Source: Clonostachys chloroleuca
Lineage: Eukaryota > Ascomycota > Sordariomycetes > Hypocreales > Bionectriaceae
Length of the DNA: 64,000 nucleotides
Direction of reading: 5' to 3'
NCBI GenBank assembly: GCA_037952775.1
Contig: JBANAY010000004.1
Coordinates: forward strand, 3,844,001 to 3,908,000
This document shows, piece after piece, positions 40,631-51,244 of this stretch (within the stretch, counting starts at the first letter, position 1; each line of letters starts with the position of its first letter). Made by a program: the position numbers and the translations under genes. The notes beneath the pieces are model-generated. The model was not told the origin of the DNA. It ran no database searches and saw only the letters and a program-made list of their open reading frames with translations.

Positions 40631-41524
40631 CTATTCTTGCATACGGGAACTTCTTCCCGGTAAGTGGGCGTTTGGTGGTGGTAGAGGTCTGCTAAGGGGC
40701 CTGTTGGTAGGTCCGCGAGCAGATAGAGACTGGTAACTGTTGTGCCGTCGGCCTGTCAATCGCCGAAAATACTGGTGCCAAGTAGCCGGAATAGCTGGCC
40801 TCCCATGAGAATCAGCGGGCCGCAAGACGATCGTCAAGCTCAGTATAAAGAGTCCGCATTGCACGTATAGTAACCTATCTAACAATCGAGCAAGTGACAA
40901 TCCAAGCACAAGCAAGGATATCACGCTGAAAACAATACCCGTTGTGAGTAAATAGTCAGCTAAGTGCTTGGTCGGACGCTCCGGGAGACCTTTAGATGCC
41001 TGCAGTATTGCGATGAAAGCCAGGGTCTGCGAGGTGAAGGGCACGATGTACGCGAGTTCAAGGGGAGCTCGGTTTTGTAGGCATAGAGCGCACACTGTAA
41101 CGGCTAAAGCCTCGACGCATTCCAGAATCACAGCCCATTTCCACCATTCCCTTTTGACGTACGGAACTGCAAAGGGGTAGGTGATTGCGATGATCTGATC
41201 ATGTTCTCAGAAGAATACTAGAGGAAGTACAAGATTGGGACTCACTTGAATGTTGGCAACTCCACACATAGATAGAGTTGCCAAAGTAAGGCGTATGGAG
41301 TTTCTCAATATTTGCGGAAGGTTCGTTCTGCCGCTGTCGTGCATGATGCAGAGGACGAGGGCGGTGATTTCCAGAAGTGTCCATCCTGCCACCAGGAATC
41401 GAAACCATCTTTGCTCTAGCCAACGATCGCAGGACTTCAAGTAGACGAAGGTAGCAACAAATGTAATAGAGAGGCCAGATGTCACATAGACATCGCCAAG
41501 TTGATATGTAGAAGTAATGTCCAT
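40631..41524 (-). CDS. multi-pass membrane protein
   Basis: Exons 41524..41246 and 41194..40631 join at a 51-bp intron (GTGAGT...CAG, phase 0) to give 280 residues with about seven hydrophobic helices (for example 'GLSITFVATFVYL', 'LLEITALVLCIMH', 'WAVILECVEALAVTVCALCL', 'YLLTTGIVFSVISLLVLGLS') and a hydrophilic, Arg/Ser/Pro-rich tail. The layout resembles seven-helix fungal membrane proteins (receptor-like or integral-membrane families), but no motif fixes the family. No cleavable signal peptide. It sits between the two D3 copies. Confidence 0.65.
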
Positions 41525-42222
41525 AGTAGTCTCAAGAGAGAACGCGTAGACTGGTCACGACTTATGCAAGTATGAGGGGATCAGCCCATACTTATGCTCT
41601 AGTCAGAGCTGGGTACGGAGAGAGGTTCGGCGACGAGCGTTCCGCAGGGCTCCGTTAAACAAAAGGACCAACGCAGCTTTGTGTGGAACCGCGATGATGA
41701 GGCCACCGGTTCTATTTATGCTTTCAAATGGGCTCGCACCAAGAATGACTCCACAACATCAAACAGCGCGTGATTAATGAGACAAGAGGGCTAACACGAA
41801 GACGGTTGTGTGCCTCCACTCCCTCATGGGTTGTCAATCTCAGGGGTTGGGAGGATCATGACCGACGGCGGACGAAAGCTGCGTTGTCCAGGGACGTTCT
41901 ACGCCCATATGATCAAGTGGATTAAATGGCACCTTGAATGCAGGAGCCTCGTGTGAAAATTTGCAAATGATGCTATCGAGATGGCCCTCAGGGGAATTGC
42001 AGAGTAATGAATGTAGTTTTGCTTAATCTTCATGATGGCAGACTAGATACGGTAAGGACTGACAGGCGCACTCTTGGCTATTTCTTAACCCTCTTATTCT
42101 AATTACGTTCACTCCCACAGCCGTCTTTCAATGCCTCTTTCCCGGCCTCCTTTTCTTGAGGAGATCGTCCGCCCATTGAACGCCAAAATTAGAATATAGG
42201 AAGGAAAAGAAAAGAACTGAGT
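41525..42222. other. intergenic, 698 bp
   Basis: Promoter of the membrane-protein gene and 3' side of the Pro/Gln-rich gene. No gene recognised on either strand. Confidence 0.5.
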
Positions 42223-42938
42223 TTAGTTCCCTCTGATCAAGTTTAGCCCGAACTCGGCTTCTTCGCTTGGTGACAATGGCTCAGAAATAGTGCTCATATC
42301 AATTACTCCTCGCTGCTCTGGGTTGTCTGCCTTAGTTGTCGTTAGGTTCGGAGTCAATAAATTTAGGATTGCCAGACTCGCCTTGGCCCAAATTAGTCCC
42401 AGTAGGGGTGCTTGGGGGAGTTCGAGGAGGCTGCTGCTGGTCTCTCTCTTCTCCTCCTGGGAGGTTTGTGGCATTATTGTTCCTTTCAATTTCTCCTGGC
42501 TGCCCAGGGATGTCTTCCATAGATGTGGTATTCTCCATCCTAAATGGATAATCGGAGGGTGCCAATCTACTCACGTCTATATGGCCTGAGGAAGATTGAG
42601 GACGAGGAGAGGAGTTATCGGTGCCGTTGGTTTCCTTGCCATTGTTCTCCGTATCCTAAGATAGTTTTATGATTAGCTTGAGCCACCTAGGATGCATACA
42701 ATCATACTTCGAACGAATGAATTGTTGTTGCGCCGCCTCTAGACTCTACATCAGTCAAGAGTTGACTTACAGGAATTCTGTTGTCATCATGAGCTGGAGA
42801 GGATCGTGAAATGGGCCATGGTACCATGTTGGGCTGCCCTGGGATATCTTCCGTAGACGTTGTTCTATCCATCTCAGCTTGTGGCGGCTGGGATGGCGGC
42901 TGGGAAGGAGGCTCTTCTCTATTAAGTCGCCCAGGCAT
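42223..42938 (-). CDS. Pro/Gln-rich disordered protein (D3 copy 2)
   Basis: Exon 1 (42938..42771, 'MPGRLNREEPPSQPPSQPP'), a 115-bp intron (GTAAGT...TAG) and exon 2 from 42655 ('DTENNGKETNGTDNSSPRP'). The motif '(T)SxEDIPGQP' occurs in both exons, indicating an internal duplication. Exon 2 ends at TAA 42332 ('FIDSEPNDN'), but coding character resumes one base off in 'KADNPEQRGVIDMSTISEPL' to 42223, which matches the end of the copy at 39885. A missing base or an unresolved intron is likely. Entirely disordered; function unknown. Confidence 0.45.
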
Positions 42939-42944
42939 ATTGAG

Positions 42945-43515
42945 TAAGTCTAGTATCGACAAGTCGACAAGGTTTGAACAATGCTGAGCTCGCGTAGAAT
43001 GGCCGTGACTACTTCTGACTACCACTGTTTAGTAACCAGCAACTTGAACACGGAAAGGTATTCGCAGAGGGAACAAGGGCATACACTTACGAATCTAAAC
43101 AGTCCAGTCCTTGTCATCAATGTTCTTTGATCAGGTCTGCACGGCTCGTCGTAAGGTCACCTGGTTGTATCGTGATTGTTGCAGGACAGTCAGAATGGCT
43201 TGTGAGATCTGAACTGAAACAGCACAATGGGAGAGGAATATGTCAATGTTCAATGATGCGGACAACTTGCGAGTAAGATGGTCAATTGTGATCAATTTCC
43301 CTGACATGGGGACTTTTTGGGCAGACCAAGGGGAACTGTTGCTCTTCTTATATGTCACGACCCGTTCGTCTAGTACTCAATCGTCCAAGACAAATCTGCC
43401 CATGCATAGGATGGCTGCAACTTCGTCTCTTCTAGTCTGACCTGTATCTTGATATGGACAAGATCGAACGTGTCTCGTCAGGGGTAGTGGTTCCACGAAC
43501 GAACTTCTGACGTGG
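42945..43515. repeat. segmental duplication D3, copy 2 (upstream part)
   Basis: Partner of 40085..40620, upstream of the longer Pro/Gln-rich gene. Divergence is greater than in D2, with many indels. Confidence 0.75.
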
Positions 43516-43588
43516 TCAGCGTTGAGCTAAGGCAACTCACGGCCGCGGCCACACTACTGCATGCATGTTGGCTGTATCCTTGTCGAAG

Positions 43589-43928
43589 TCAAGGTACGAG
43601 TAAGCTTCCCAAGATGTGTGTTACTACCGAAGGCACAGCTCTCCCACTCAGGGTAAGCCATTGATTGAATATATTGGTCAATTCAGCCTCGAATATCCCA
43701 CCCCAAGTCCCGCCAAGCTGCATATACGGCCGTTCAGTAGTTTCTATTATGTTCCAGCCCAGATTTAACATATACGGCTTTATGCGCTTCTCCTTCCGTA
43801 CTGGTCAACTCAAGCAAGGCTAGTATGTATGAAAAAGTGACTTCTGGCCTGCAGATGAGCAGCTGTTCTTGCAAGTCATGCTCATATTGTCTGTGTATAT
43901 TGAGCTTGAAAGGGTTCCTGCAAGCCAT
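43589..43928 (-). pseudogene. small gene with a one-base frameshift
   Basis: ATG 43928 opens 'MACRNPFKLNIHRQYEHDLQ' and 'TFSYILALLELTSTEG'. One base out of frame, the text continues 'KEKRIKPYMLNLGWNIIETT' and 'MQLGGTWGGIFEAELTNIF' to a stop at 43589. The switch is near 43785..43800, around GTACGGAAGGAGAAG. No good intron explains it. Family unknown. Confidence 0.4.
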
Positions 43929-44618
43929 CTTGTGAGTTCGATAGCGTGTCACCCATAATATGCGTAGGAGGGTATCGTGTAGGCGTCCTTTGTTTGCACC
44001 AAAACGATACTAGATGAACTGACGGATCACATATTTGCCGATCGGTCATCCAACACCATGTCGCCCTGGCCGGCCAACGAAGCTATTAAGAGTCGATTCG
44101 CCTCAATATCTGGCGCTGTATGTGCACATCTTGTCTGGAACGGGCTTAGGGAATAAGCTCTCTTCGGTGACGAGGTCCTTGTATTGATACATCATGTTTC
44201 AACCTGGACACTGCTCCCACACCAAGATCACAACTATTAACTAGTCTTGGATGAATGCATGTCAGCCGCGACCACAAACTCAACCCCTGGTCGTCAAAGA
44301 TGCAGACGAAGGCGAAGCCATAGATGCCCCTCCCCCTCCAGGGCGGCTGCTAATTAGCTACTTGGATATGACATTCTATGGGCGGGACTTCTTCTGCTCC
44401 AAGAATTCATATGATTCCAGGCCTAGGTGTAGCCGCAATGCGAAGAGCAGCTTCACGAATATGGTGATTTGCACCCGAGGCTTCGTCTGGACGTTCTGGT
44501 TACGGCTGGGCCAAGATCCAAAGTGGAGCCATGCATCGGGGGTCGATAAGATAAGGGGAACCCACAGGTCGGCCCACAACACCCACATGTCATTAACCCT
44601 TCTGCATTTCATCCCTCC

Positions 44619-44726
44619 CACATTGCATCCTTCCCACATTTCACCCTTCCCACATTTCACCCTTCCCACATTTCATCCTTCCCACATTTCATCCTTCCCA
44701 CATTTCATCCTTCCCACATTTCAGCC
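44619..44726. repeat. 16-bp pyrimidine-rich tandem repeat in a gene leader
   Basis: Six full units of CACATTTCATCCTTCC (third-position variants CACCC/CATCC) plus a partial unit, about 100 bp before the ATG at 44824. CT-rich leaders are common in fungal promoters; the exact tandem order is unusual. Confidence 0.85.
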
Positions 44727-44823
44727 CTCAAAAGTTCATTACCCCCCTCTCGTTTCGTCCTTTCCTCCTGCATTTCGTCATTTCAGCCCGTCCACTAAAT
44801 TTCATCTGCAGAATTTTGCCAAC

Positions 44824-45834
44824 ATGGAGAATGACGTGCAAGACCTCGTCCGTAAGCTGGCCACATATTTTCAGTCAATGCGCCGTGGCCCATATGCTCA
44901 GGAGGCGTTCCAAGAAGCAACAAAGGACCCAAACTCTTTTGAGGGAATACTGCTAGGAGAAAGCCAGCAAGCCTTGCTTGCATACTTAGCTGCCAAGAAG
45001 GCAGTGACGCGGGGTCCTCGTGGTGGACTCGGCGGAGCTAGCATGCAACGTCGGATCGATGGGCTCAGCAAGGCGTCCCCCGAAGATCAGCGTGCCTTTG
45101 CAAAGCAGCTGAGTAGTCAGCTCGAAGAGGTGCAAAAAGACGCCGGACCATTGACGGAAGGCACAAATACCAGTATTGAGAAAGCTACTACTAAGCGGCG
45201 TCGTATGTACTCCTTAACACTAACTTACTTCCGATTCTAATTGAGCCTAGGCGTTGACAACCCAGCAGCAAGTACCTCAGTAGAATCCGATCTTGAGCAC
45301 GGTAACCCGGAACGAATGCCTAGCGAAGAGAGCATATTTATTGGAGCCCCTTTGAAGCTTGCCAATGACCTGTTTCAAGATGAATTATGGGATTCGATTG
45401 GAAGAATGTGGGATGCCCAGCTCGAGAGATGCGTGGCTAACATATCGATGATTTTTCTACCCACTTCTGGATACCAAATGAACATAGGAATCACGCAAGG
45501 AAGAGTCGCAGAGTTGGCTAATGAGTTTTTTGGTGCGAAAGTGGAAGACAAGGATGGCGTCAGATGTGTTCGTTATCCGGGGGGCGTCAAGATAGTGCCT
45601 GATCATCGCATCAAGCTCCTGGGTAGTCGGCGAGATACCTCAACTCTGTTCAAAGATATGATGCATCAAGCTCTCGAAGCATCTCATACGTTCCAGCTTG
45701 AGGAGTCCGAGGTGCGCCACCGTACTGATGCTATCTCGATGACGATAGGGAATAGTGCGAACGAGGGTGCCATACTCACAGTATCCCTAGGTCGGTGGAG
45801 AGCGGTGAAAATAAAGGAATATCTTTTTGGCTAA
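44824..45834 (+). CDS. hypothetical protein, two exons
   Basis: Exons 44824..45202 and 45251..45834 join at a 48-bp intron (GTATGT...CTAAC-like...TAG, phase 1), an exact 320-residue frame. Although the frame is open from 44251, the upstream 190 codons are the CT-rich leader, and ATG 44824 (A at -3) is the likely start. Helical N-terminus ('MENDVQDLVRKLATYFQSM', 'GESQQALLAYLAAKKAV'), a Gly/Arg turn, then a folded-looking second half ('DELWDSIGRMWDAQLERCV', 'MNIGITQGRVAELANEFFG'). Family not recognised. Confidence 0.55.
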
Positions 45835-47278
45835 AGGAAGGACTCTTAAACGTCGTTGAAGGCTATCTTATACTTCTTTTATCTTTCCTCCTTCGAAAAT
45901 AAGGCTTGTTCCCCTCTTTACCAAAGCTTGCCCATCGGACGTAGAATACATTTGAGAAGGGGGGCCATCTTCATGTCCAGTCTTGTAGACTTGAATACTA
46001 CTAGCCTTCCAGTACACCATCTGTCCTTCCCCAGCTATTGTAAGGGGTCCAGCTTTTCCATCTTGGAAAAATTTATCGTTGTCCTTGTCTTGGTCGAGGG
46101 CTTCGCGCGATAATGACTAGAACCAGTCAGATGGGTCTTGTCTGGCAGCGGTGATGAACATACCATGGAGATCTGATGTATGACGAATCAGTCGTCGCTA
46201 GCTTTTGTTGCTGCTCTCGTTCGTTCTAAATGACGATGCGTGAAGGAGTTTTGAGTGCTCAGACAGAGTGGCTGTGCCCGTTTATGAGGAAGTCTCTCGA
46301 CAGATTCAGCATGTCGTGAAGTGGAAACTGGGCATCGTTCGGGCCTCGACTTCGAATATCAAGACCCGAGGGCAACGTGGGGATTGAGGGTAGACCCAAA
46401 GGTTAGGCGCCAATGCGACAAACTGGGGGATCGAGCGGTGGCAATTGAACCATGGATAAGAGAGGAGTGAGATTTTTTGGTTTTCTTTTTTTTCTTTCTC
46501 CCCTCTTGCCTCGGTCCAAAGAGGGGTAGTAACACCAAATTAATCCCGCAGCGCCTGATCTGAATGACGAGGCAAAATTTAGCATTGGTGGGACTAGATA
46601 GAACGAAATTAAAGTGGAGACAAAATGTGAGAGGGCGAAATGTTGGAGGGGTGAAATTTGGGGACGAAATTTGGGCTTACTTCCGTCGGGGGTAATCGCT
46701 CTATAGTGCAGCCTGTGAGAACAAGGCAGGTCCCAGTCGTAGTGCCCCACAAACAGGCCCGCTTTGTGGCACCAAGCTTCGCTCCAGGTCAGGCGTCAAT
46801 GTCGGGCTCGAACTTTTGCATGCAATGACACTTCGAGTGCCCCACCATCCACGCCAACACCATCCGAATTTCCCTTCAACATCCACATCAGCTGCTTCCG
46901 CCCCGCTCTACTGCTTCGGCGCTAGCTCTGTCACATCGCAGGCGCGTGATAGCAGGTCAAATGCGATGCAACGCGACGCGACAAATACCGTATCATGACC
47001 GTCGCTGCCTAGAGCGCCAGCGCATCCAGTCCAACCTATATGGCCCTAGAAGACGCTAGCTGCAACTGATGTGTCCAGGGCGTCAGTCACACTCTTCGGA
47101 CGGCTACTCTCTTTTCCTAGAAGTCAAGCTAGGGCCGCGGCGCCGCAGTGCATGCGTTAAAAATGCGACTTGTTCACTATCATTTTGTTAACTTTTTGTG
47201 AACATAGTGTAGGGCCTGCAGGGTCCTTCTAGTTACAGCCAACTGTAAGTGTAAGCAACCTAATCTCATCATACAATG
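45835..47278. other. intergenic, 1.4 kb
   Basis: No supported gene. A 115-codon minus-strand frame (46403..46750) lies in T/C-rich DNA that resembles the leader of the gene at 44824 in composition and word use (for example ATTTTGCC and repeated ATTTC), so it may be an inverted, decayed relative of that leader. The evidence is weak. Confidence 0.4.
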
Positions 47279-49695
47279 CTAACCTTCCGCCAACACCATT
47301 GGGTCCCTCCGGGCATCGTGGAGGATCTTCTTCATCGAGGAATAGAGCTCCGGCTCTAGCCTCTTCCATCTCCCACCATTAGGGAATACTTTCCTCCGCA
47401 ACCTATTGACCCATGGGATCAGCGGCCGGTAGTGCGACGTGAAATGCTTGTCTGCCTTCTTGAGAAAATCTTCCTCGTCCGCGATCTCGCCCTTCTTCAA
47501 TTCTGCTAACTCATCCGTATCAACATAATTCCATTTTTCAAATCGCGGCACCGGCTTGCCACCGTCAGGGCCGTTGTAGTGAATGCATATCCAGAACAGT
47601 ACCCAGAAGAAGGACTCAAGATCGTGCATGAAGGAGTGCTCATCATCCAACAGCGCTCCTATAGCCATGAACGCCCTCGTTCCTGTCTTTCCCTTTGCTC
47701 CAGAGGCACCTTCTCGTTGCCCTCGAACAGCAAGGTCAAGGTCGATCAAGAAGGCTGTCCAGGAAGGGTTCTTTTCATCCTCATTCATCATGAGGTTGTT
47801 GATAGAGATGTCTCTGTGGAGAAGGCCCACCTTGTGCAAGTGATAATGGCCGTCAATGCAGCCTTCCAGCGCAGAAAGCAGCGCAACGCGGGAGCTTGCT
47901 TTGTAGATTGGTTTCCCGTAGTCGCTAAGAATAACTCGCCGGTGCACCCGGTTTGGTGGTCGTTCGCCGCTTGCCTTTGTTGGAGACGTTGGACGGGATC
48001 GCTTAATCGGCGGTAGAGTAGCGTCAGCATCGCTGGATGGCCGCTTCACGCCAGCGCTGGTACTTCGCCCTTTGCGGGAAATAGATACGTTCGCACTGAC
48101 TGCAGCTTCGCACGTCCTGGTCGATAATTCGCGGCTTCCGTGACGTCCAGGCCCTTTCGAATGTTTTGTTGAATGTCGTCATTGGCACCTCGTACGCGAA
48201 CGGTCTCATGGTGGTAATATCGGGCAACGTTAGCAACACCTTTCTGAGTCGCCTCTCGGAGGAGTTCGCCTTCTTCGTCCCGATCCGTATATTGCCATGA
48301 GTCCTTGATAACAAGTGGCGTCTGCGGATCCTCCTTACGATGTGCTCTCCAACAGACTGTCGCCCGACCAGCAACGCAACGTGCTCGCTTCATGACCTCG
48401 TCAATGATGAGACGCTCTGTTTTGTCGTTTCGTTCGATGTCGATATATTGTTGGTCGCCGAATGTTCTAATGGTAGGGTCAAACCCAAGCATCTCCTCGT
48501 TCATCCGCAGAAATCCCAAGATGGTCGTCACAAACCGTAGCCCACCATCCTTACTGTTAATGTCGAATTGTTCGGAGGCGATCCCCCCAAGCCGGTCGAA
48601 CTCCCATACCCTCATAAGAGACCCGCAGAGAGTAAAGCCCAGTACGAAGCGACGGTTCTCTTGGGCGCCGAACACCTCTCTCACGTACCTTGCAAGATCA
48701 ATCCATGCAATCGACGCTGTGTCCGCCTTCGGGTTGCTTTTCAGTTCGCCGGCAACGAGGATGTGTGACCAACGATATCTTGAATCTTCAAAGTCAGGAT
48801 TATAAGTAATATCACTGTCAACAAAGCCGATATCCATACTGCGTTTGCCTGTGGAGCCAATTAATGGAGTCCTCGGCTGCGCCAATAGCTTTCGCCGGGT
48901 CGCCAGCGTCGGAATGTGGTCACATGCGAATGCTTCCAGCTTGGGTATTAAGCCACCAAACCAAGCCAGCACCTCGCTCTCTTTGGCGGTTGCTGGCCAT
49001 CCAGTCCAACCATCAGTGAACAGCGGATGGTCGCCGTCGGTGCACCTGCGAAAAACCGCTTCAGAGACTCTGTCGAGGTCTGGCACGTCTCCAAAGAAGG
49101 CTTTGTGGAAATTGGGAAGTCCAGTATAGAGATGCTCAAGCTCCAATTTAAGGATCGGGTCGACATTCTGGCGAAATTCCGACGAGTTCACGAGGCCGCT
49201 CGTATTCTGACTCAACGGCGTTTGTTGGATCGACGAAGGTATTGGTCGAGGAGGCGGGGTGGATTCTGTGACAGCTTCGTAGAGATGATTCCAGATAACT
49301 GTATCGTCGGGAGTGTCGGTGACAGCCGACCTTAAGAGTGGCTTAATACGGTCGGGTTCGAACTCGCCGGAGTTCACAGCGGAATTGAGCCGCAACAAAT
49401 CGTCGAAGAGGTTTTTACCATTTCCGCTTGAACGGAGCAGTCGAGCGGCTGGATGGATCTGTAATGTGGAGAGAAGGACGAGGACAAGATTCTGTAGGTC
49501 TGCATGCAGTCAGACAAGCTTAACATCGGAATCAGCCTTGCTACACGTACCTTCTTGACCAAGATGCTCTACAGCAGCTGGATCTGGGGAAATATTCCTG
49601 TCTTCACAGATTGAATTGAAGGAAGTACGGAAGGCGTTGAGGCCATTTCCAATAGGATGTTCTTGGATAACCTTTGAGCGGTTTTGATCCGTCAT
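47279..49695 (-). CDS. fungal-specific protein kinase FunK1, split by one frameshift
   Basis: Exon 1 49695..49551 and exon 2 from 49499 join at a 51-bp intron (GTACGT...CAG, phase 1). The N-terminal half ('AWFGGLIPKLEAFACDHIPT', 'GELKSNPKADTASIAWIDLA', 'VREVFGAQENRRFVLGFTLC') and the C-terminal half with 'GLLHRDISINNLM' (HRD-like catalytic loop), 'AFLIDLDLA' (DFG replaced by DLD) and 'GTRAFMAIGALL' are hallmark FunK1 features. FunK1 kinases are expanded in some ascomycetes; roles are mostly unknown. The two halves lie in different frames: text changes near 48085..48115, before 'RKGRSTSAGVKRPSS', in the linker between them. One base would restore a ~790-residue protein. Confidence 0.75.
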
Positions 49696-51244
49696 GACGA
49701 CGGCTCTCGTTCTTAACACATTTGCGCTGGAAATAGTTGAGACTCGCGTGTCGCGTAAGTATTTGCTGGACCGGCACTCGGAGAAACCCGGATGACGAGT
49801 CGGAAAAACAAAACTGCGAATGGGCGACACCAATTGGTATGTCACACCGCGCCATTCCCTAGTGACTTCAATGCAACTCGGGAAGGAAAAGCTATTTTCC
49901 ATGCCCTTAGTAAGCACAACGCATCCCCTATTTTGGATGTACGCAAGCCAAGCGTGGAATAATGGCAGGGAGGGCGCCTAGAGCCTCCTTCGGACATGGG
50001 AAATTGGAACTTTCGGAGAAATTGCAAGTGCGAAAGGGGTCATATGACGGTGGACGGCATGGACAAGATCACGGACGAGTTTCCAGTAGCATTAGATGTC
50101 GTGAAGCCACTATGCCTGAAGATTAGGAAGGATCCTCTTTCCCTTGGATAACGAGGATAGGATCAGCCTCGTTACACCTGCAGGTGACCCAGATCAACTT
50201 TACGGGCCCATCATAGCAGCTTATGATGAGGCAATCCGCAATATGTAGGAATTCATGTAGTATTCAGCCAAACATGATCTCGTGAAATGCCTCATGAAAC
50301 CTAGAGTTCCGAAAACACAGGCAGTCTCACAACAGGAAATGGCTGATAGCGGTTAAGCCAAATGTTTTGATGTGCCCGCTAACATAGGCAAATCAATAAA
50401 CATACGGCAACGCGAACGCCTCCAATTCACTGGTGGCGCCTCCCCTCTGGTTCCCGGCAAGAAGTTACATTTCTACGCCACTAAAGTCAATGACTCCGAT
50501 CTCGACACCGTTGTCGGCTTATCACAAGATATCACGTTCATACAGTCGTCGATTTTACGTGATCATTCGATTGATTACAGAATTTCCCTGAGTCTGAAGA
50601 CGATTTGAACGTCTTGCAAAGTCGAGGCCCCGCATCGTGCTACCCTGTTCCAGCCCCAGCAGCCGCTGAGACGGAAATAGCAAACCATTGAAAACAGCAA
50701 AATATAGGATGATACTCGTAGTCCATGTTAATGCAGTTCAATCGTAGGAAGGAACGCAAATGCTAGCAGGCAGGTCCATGGGAGGGTAGTCCGTGGAGCC
50801 GCCTGCATTCACCGAAACGTACATAGGATGAGGGCTGTACGGTATCAGCCACATGTGCAAGCGCAACGGAGAAGATCCATAGTACTTGCGTTGTGCTCAC
50901 CCGTCGCGCCATCCTTAGAAAAGTACTTGGCCATTGGCGACCTGTACCCGCGATCACGTTGACGCGAGTGCGTTTGTTTATTCGTTGTTGCTCCATCAAG
51001 CGTTAGCTGTTGGTCACGGGAACTGTTGCATGTTGATTAGACAGTGCTAAGCTGGTTGGCTGACGTGCTTGATTTGCTGCGTATTTCGTCGCGGGGTCTT
51101 CCCCGCTGTTCTCCAGAAACAAGCCGACCATCTCGTCACGCCGTGCCCTTTAAATCGCATGAAATACGTTCGCTTGTTTAGCTGTCCGTCCGTCTGCGTT
51201 AATTAATCCCCACTTCCTTCCCCGCTCGATGACGACGGCCGCAC
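49696..51244. other. intergenic, 1.5 kb
   Basis: Divergent spacer between the FunK1 gene and the NLR-type gene. A 78-codon plus-strand frame (50372..50608) and a 78-codon minus-strand frame (50763..50999) lack supporting features. The last ~60 bp before 51245 are pyrimidine-rich, as expected of a promoter. Confidence 0.5.

Noticed and set aside
44251..44823. N-terminal extension of the two-exon gene at 44824
   Set aside because: Text is translated CT-repeat leader; ATG 44824 has better context and starts the folded-looking part.
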